NCBI RefSeq assembly: GCF_000963945.1
Contig: NZ_BAMW01000082.1
Coordinates: 37,353 to 101,352 of the forward strand
DNA: 64,000 bases
DNA from: Acetobacter indonesiensis
GTDB lineage: Bacteria; Pseudomonadota; Alphaproteobacteria; Acetobacterales; Acetobacteraceae
Direction: 5' to 3'
Position numbers and translations under genes: made by a program. How positions within the stretch are numbered: position 1 is the stretch's first letter; each line of letters opens with the position of its first letter. Under the pieces are notes generated by a model that was not told the DNA's origin, made no database searches, and saw only the letters and a program-made list of their open reading frames with translations. Positions 62,735-64,000 of this stretch are shown one piece after another.

Positions 62735-63781
62735 ATGGATGCCGACCAGCGGCTAAATTCCACACCAGACTCTCGGCAGGCAGAACCATCACCCCAGACG
62801 GGTGACGGTTCAGTGCAGGCCGAAGCCGGGAAGCAGGCAAGCCCAGCACACCCTGCTGGCGTGCAGGAGGACGCGGTACCCCGCGTACCGTTGCTCCAGC
62901 TTGAAGGATTTGAAGGTCCCCTTGACCTGCTGCTGGATCTGGCGCGTGCCCAGAAGGTTGATCTTAGCAAAATCTCCATTCTGCAACTTGTGGAACAATA
63001 TCTGGCGGTTGTTGAATCGGCCCGTAAGGTAAGGCTTGAACTGGCGGCCGATTGGCTGGTGATGGCAGCGTGGTTGGCATGGTTGAAATCCCGCCTGCTG
63101 CTGCCTGCTGAAGATGACCTCGCTATGGAAGGGGAAGAAGCAGCCGAACTGCTTCAGGAACGCCTGATTGAACTGGCGTGCATGGGTGAACTCGCCCGAT
63201 GGCTGGAGGCCCGACCGCGTCTGGGGCGTGACGTCTGGGCGCGCGGCGAGGCCGAAACGCTGATTGAGATTGACCGGTCGGGTCTGGCACTGGATATGCC
63301 GCAGCTTATGCGGGCCTATATGGCGGCCATGCGCCGCACAGCGCGTAAACGCATTTATGCTCCCCGTACCATCCGGTTCTGGACCGTGCAGGATGCCCTA
63401 TCGCGTCTTACCCGTTTGCTGGGGGAAACACCGCCGGGCTGGAACAGTCTGGATGCGTTTCTGCCAGAAACATTGCCGGAAATAGCCGTGGGAGAAGACG
63501 CCATCCGCCAGCGCCGCGCGGCCATGGCAGGTACGTTGATAGCCGGTCTGGAATTGGCCAAAAGTGGCAGACTCGAACTGCGGCAGGATGAAATATTCGG
63601 CCAGATTCTCCTTCGCCCCCATGACGGTCACCCTGAAGAGTCAGACGCGATGGACGATGACAACCCACCACAAGAGAGTGAGCATGCCAATAAACCAGCA
63701 CTTGCTACGTCGGAAGGGCTGAACGATGCGTCGGGCCAAACTGACATACGGAAAGGGACACGGGGGAGCAAAGGCGCATGA
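62735..63781 (+). CDS. scpA: Segregation and condensation protein A
   Basis: 348 residues. Kleisin subunit of the SMC-ScpAB condensin. A poorly conserved polar N-terminus precedes the kleisin N-domain beginning LEGFEGPLDLLLDLARAQKVDLSKISI, followed by LVMAAWLAWLKSRLLLP. The C-terminal winged helix (TLIAGLELAKSGRLELRQDEIFGQILLRP) binds the SMC head. A 50-residue polar tail follows. It overlaps scpB by 4 bases (ATGA). Confidence 0.95.
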   Translation: MDADQRLNSTPDSRQAEPSPQTGDGSVQAEAGKQASPAHPAGVQEDAVPRVPLLQLEGFEGPLDLLLDLARAQKVDLSKISILQLVEQYLAVVESARKVRLELAADWLVMAAWLAWLKSRLLLPAEDDLAMEGEEAAELLQERLIELACMGELARWLEARPRLGRDVWARGEAETLIEIDRSGLALDMPQLMRAYMAAMRRTARKRIYAPRTIRFWTVQDALSRLTRLLGETPPGWNSLDAFLPETLPEIAVGEDAIRQRRAAMAGTLIAGLELAKSGRLELRQDEIFGQILLRPHDGHPEESDAMDDDNPPQESEHANKPALATSEGLNDASGQTDIRKGTRGSKGA

Positions 63782-64000
63782 GTACAGACACACCATACCC
63801 GGACCCCGCCATGCCGCATAATGTTCACTCACAGAACCTGCCTTCTGACGGCGCGGACACATCTGTAGCATCGGTCACCGCAGATGCGTCTTCAGTCATG
63901 CAGCCCGGTGACGCTTCTTCCGTTGACAGAGAGACCCCGGCCGACAGGCTTTCAGAAGCAGAAGCAGAAGCAGAAGCAGAAGCAGAAGCAGAAGCAGAAG
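63778..64000 (+). CDS. scpB: Start of scpB, truncated by the window edge
   Basis: The frame begins at an ATGA overlap with scpA and stays open to the last base. The visible 74 residues are polar and end in alternating Glu-Ala. The conserved winged-helix domains are not yet reached, so identification as ScpB rests on position and coupling. The N-terminal extension is unusual for this family. Confidence 0.65.
   Translation, partial: MSTDTPYPDPAMPHNVHSQNLPSDGADTSVASVTADASSVMQPGDASSVDRETPADRLSEAEAEAEAEAEAEAE
63953..64000 (+). repeat. CAGAAG hexanucleotide tandem repeat
   Basis: Eight perfect tandem copies of CAGAAG reach the window edge and probably continue beyond it. In the scpB frame they encode (Glu-Ala)n. 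Unit loss or gain by slippage would keep the frame. Confidence 0.95.

Overview
The window reads as chromosomal DNA of an acetic acid bacterium (Acetobacteraceae, Acetobacter or Komagataeibacter type). The assignment rests on a bacterial pyruvate decarboxylase, a complete-looking late aerobic cobalamin pathway with CobN, CobW and BluB, a giant strand-loop-strand repeat protein ending in a Hint domain of the kind common in this family, and alphaproteobacterial housekeeping order at the right end (dgt-like gene, argS, SPOR gene, scpA, scpB). The genus is inferred. I saw no rRNA, tRNA, insertion sequence, integrase or CRISPR array.

Layout. (1) 1-9.4 kb, plus strand: DUF1636 protein, cobW, cobN, cobyrinate a,c-diamide synthase, histidine phosphatase, cobO, cobQ. 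(2) 9.5-14.7 kb, minus strand: an outer-membrane porin, pyruvate decarboxylase and an MFS transporter, set inside the cobalamin region. (3) 14.9-22.1 kb: cobalamin genes resume with bluB, cbiB, cobD, a phosphatase-like protein lacking its catalytic histidines, cbtA and cbtB behind a clear cobalamin riboswitch, cobS, cobT and cobU. (4) 22.3-29.9 kb: an AT-rich LysR regulator, a long structured leader with three helically phased ATTAAC repeats and translationally coupled small ORFs, the 1782-residue repeat/Hint protein, and an XRE regulator. (5) 29.9-36.7 kb, minus strand: a five-gene amino-sugar operon (sodium:solute symporter, NamZ/DUF1343 exo-muramidase, MurQ, NagB, GH20 hexosaminidase) with a divergent LysR gene. 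(6) 38.3-50.9 kb, plus strand: TonB-dependent receptor, two class C-like serine hydrolases, a D-amino-acid dehydrogenase, a penicillin-acylase-family Ntn hydrolase, an S9 peptidase and a class A-like serine hydrolase. (7) 51-64 kb: SDR, ferritin-like protein, a frameshifted S41 peptidase, amidase, sugar MFS, xthA, HesB/ErpA-type protein, dNTPase, argS, SPOR protein, scpA and the start of scpB, which runs off the window inside a hexanucleotide repeat.

How it works together. Regions 1 and 3 cover corrin metallation, amidation, adenosylation and lower-loop assembly of B12, plus cobalt uptake under riboswitch control. Regions 5 and 6 together look like a peptidoglycan or D-amino-acid peptide scavenging locus: outer-membrane uptake, cleavage of MurNAc and GlcNAc ends, peptide and amide hydrolysis, D-amino-acid oxidation, and conversion of MurNAc-6P towards fructose-6P. 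Its gene content parallels the Bacillus subtilis murQ-murR-murP-amiE-nagZ-namZ cluster but with different transporter, hexosaminidase and regulator families. This is my leading candidate for an undescribed system. The sugar kinase and NagA it would need are not in the window.
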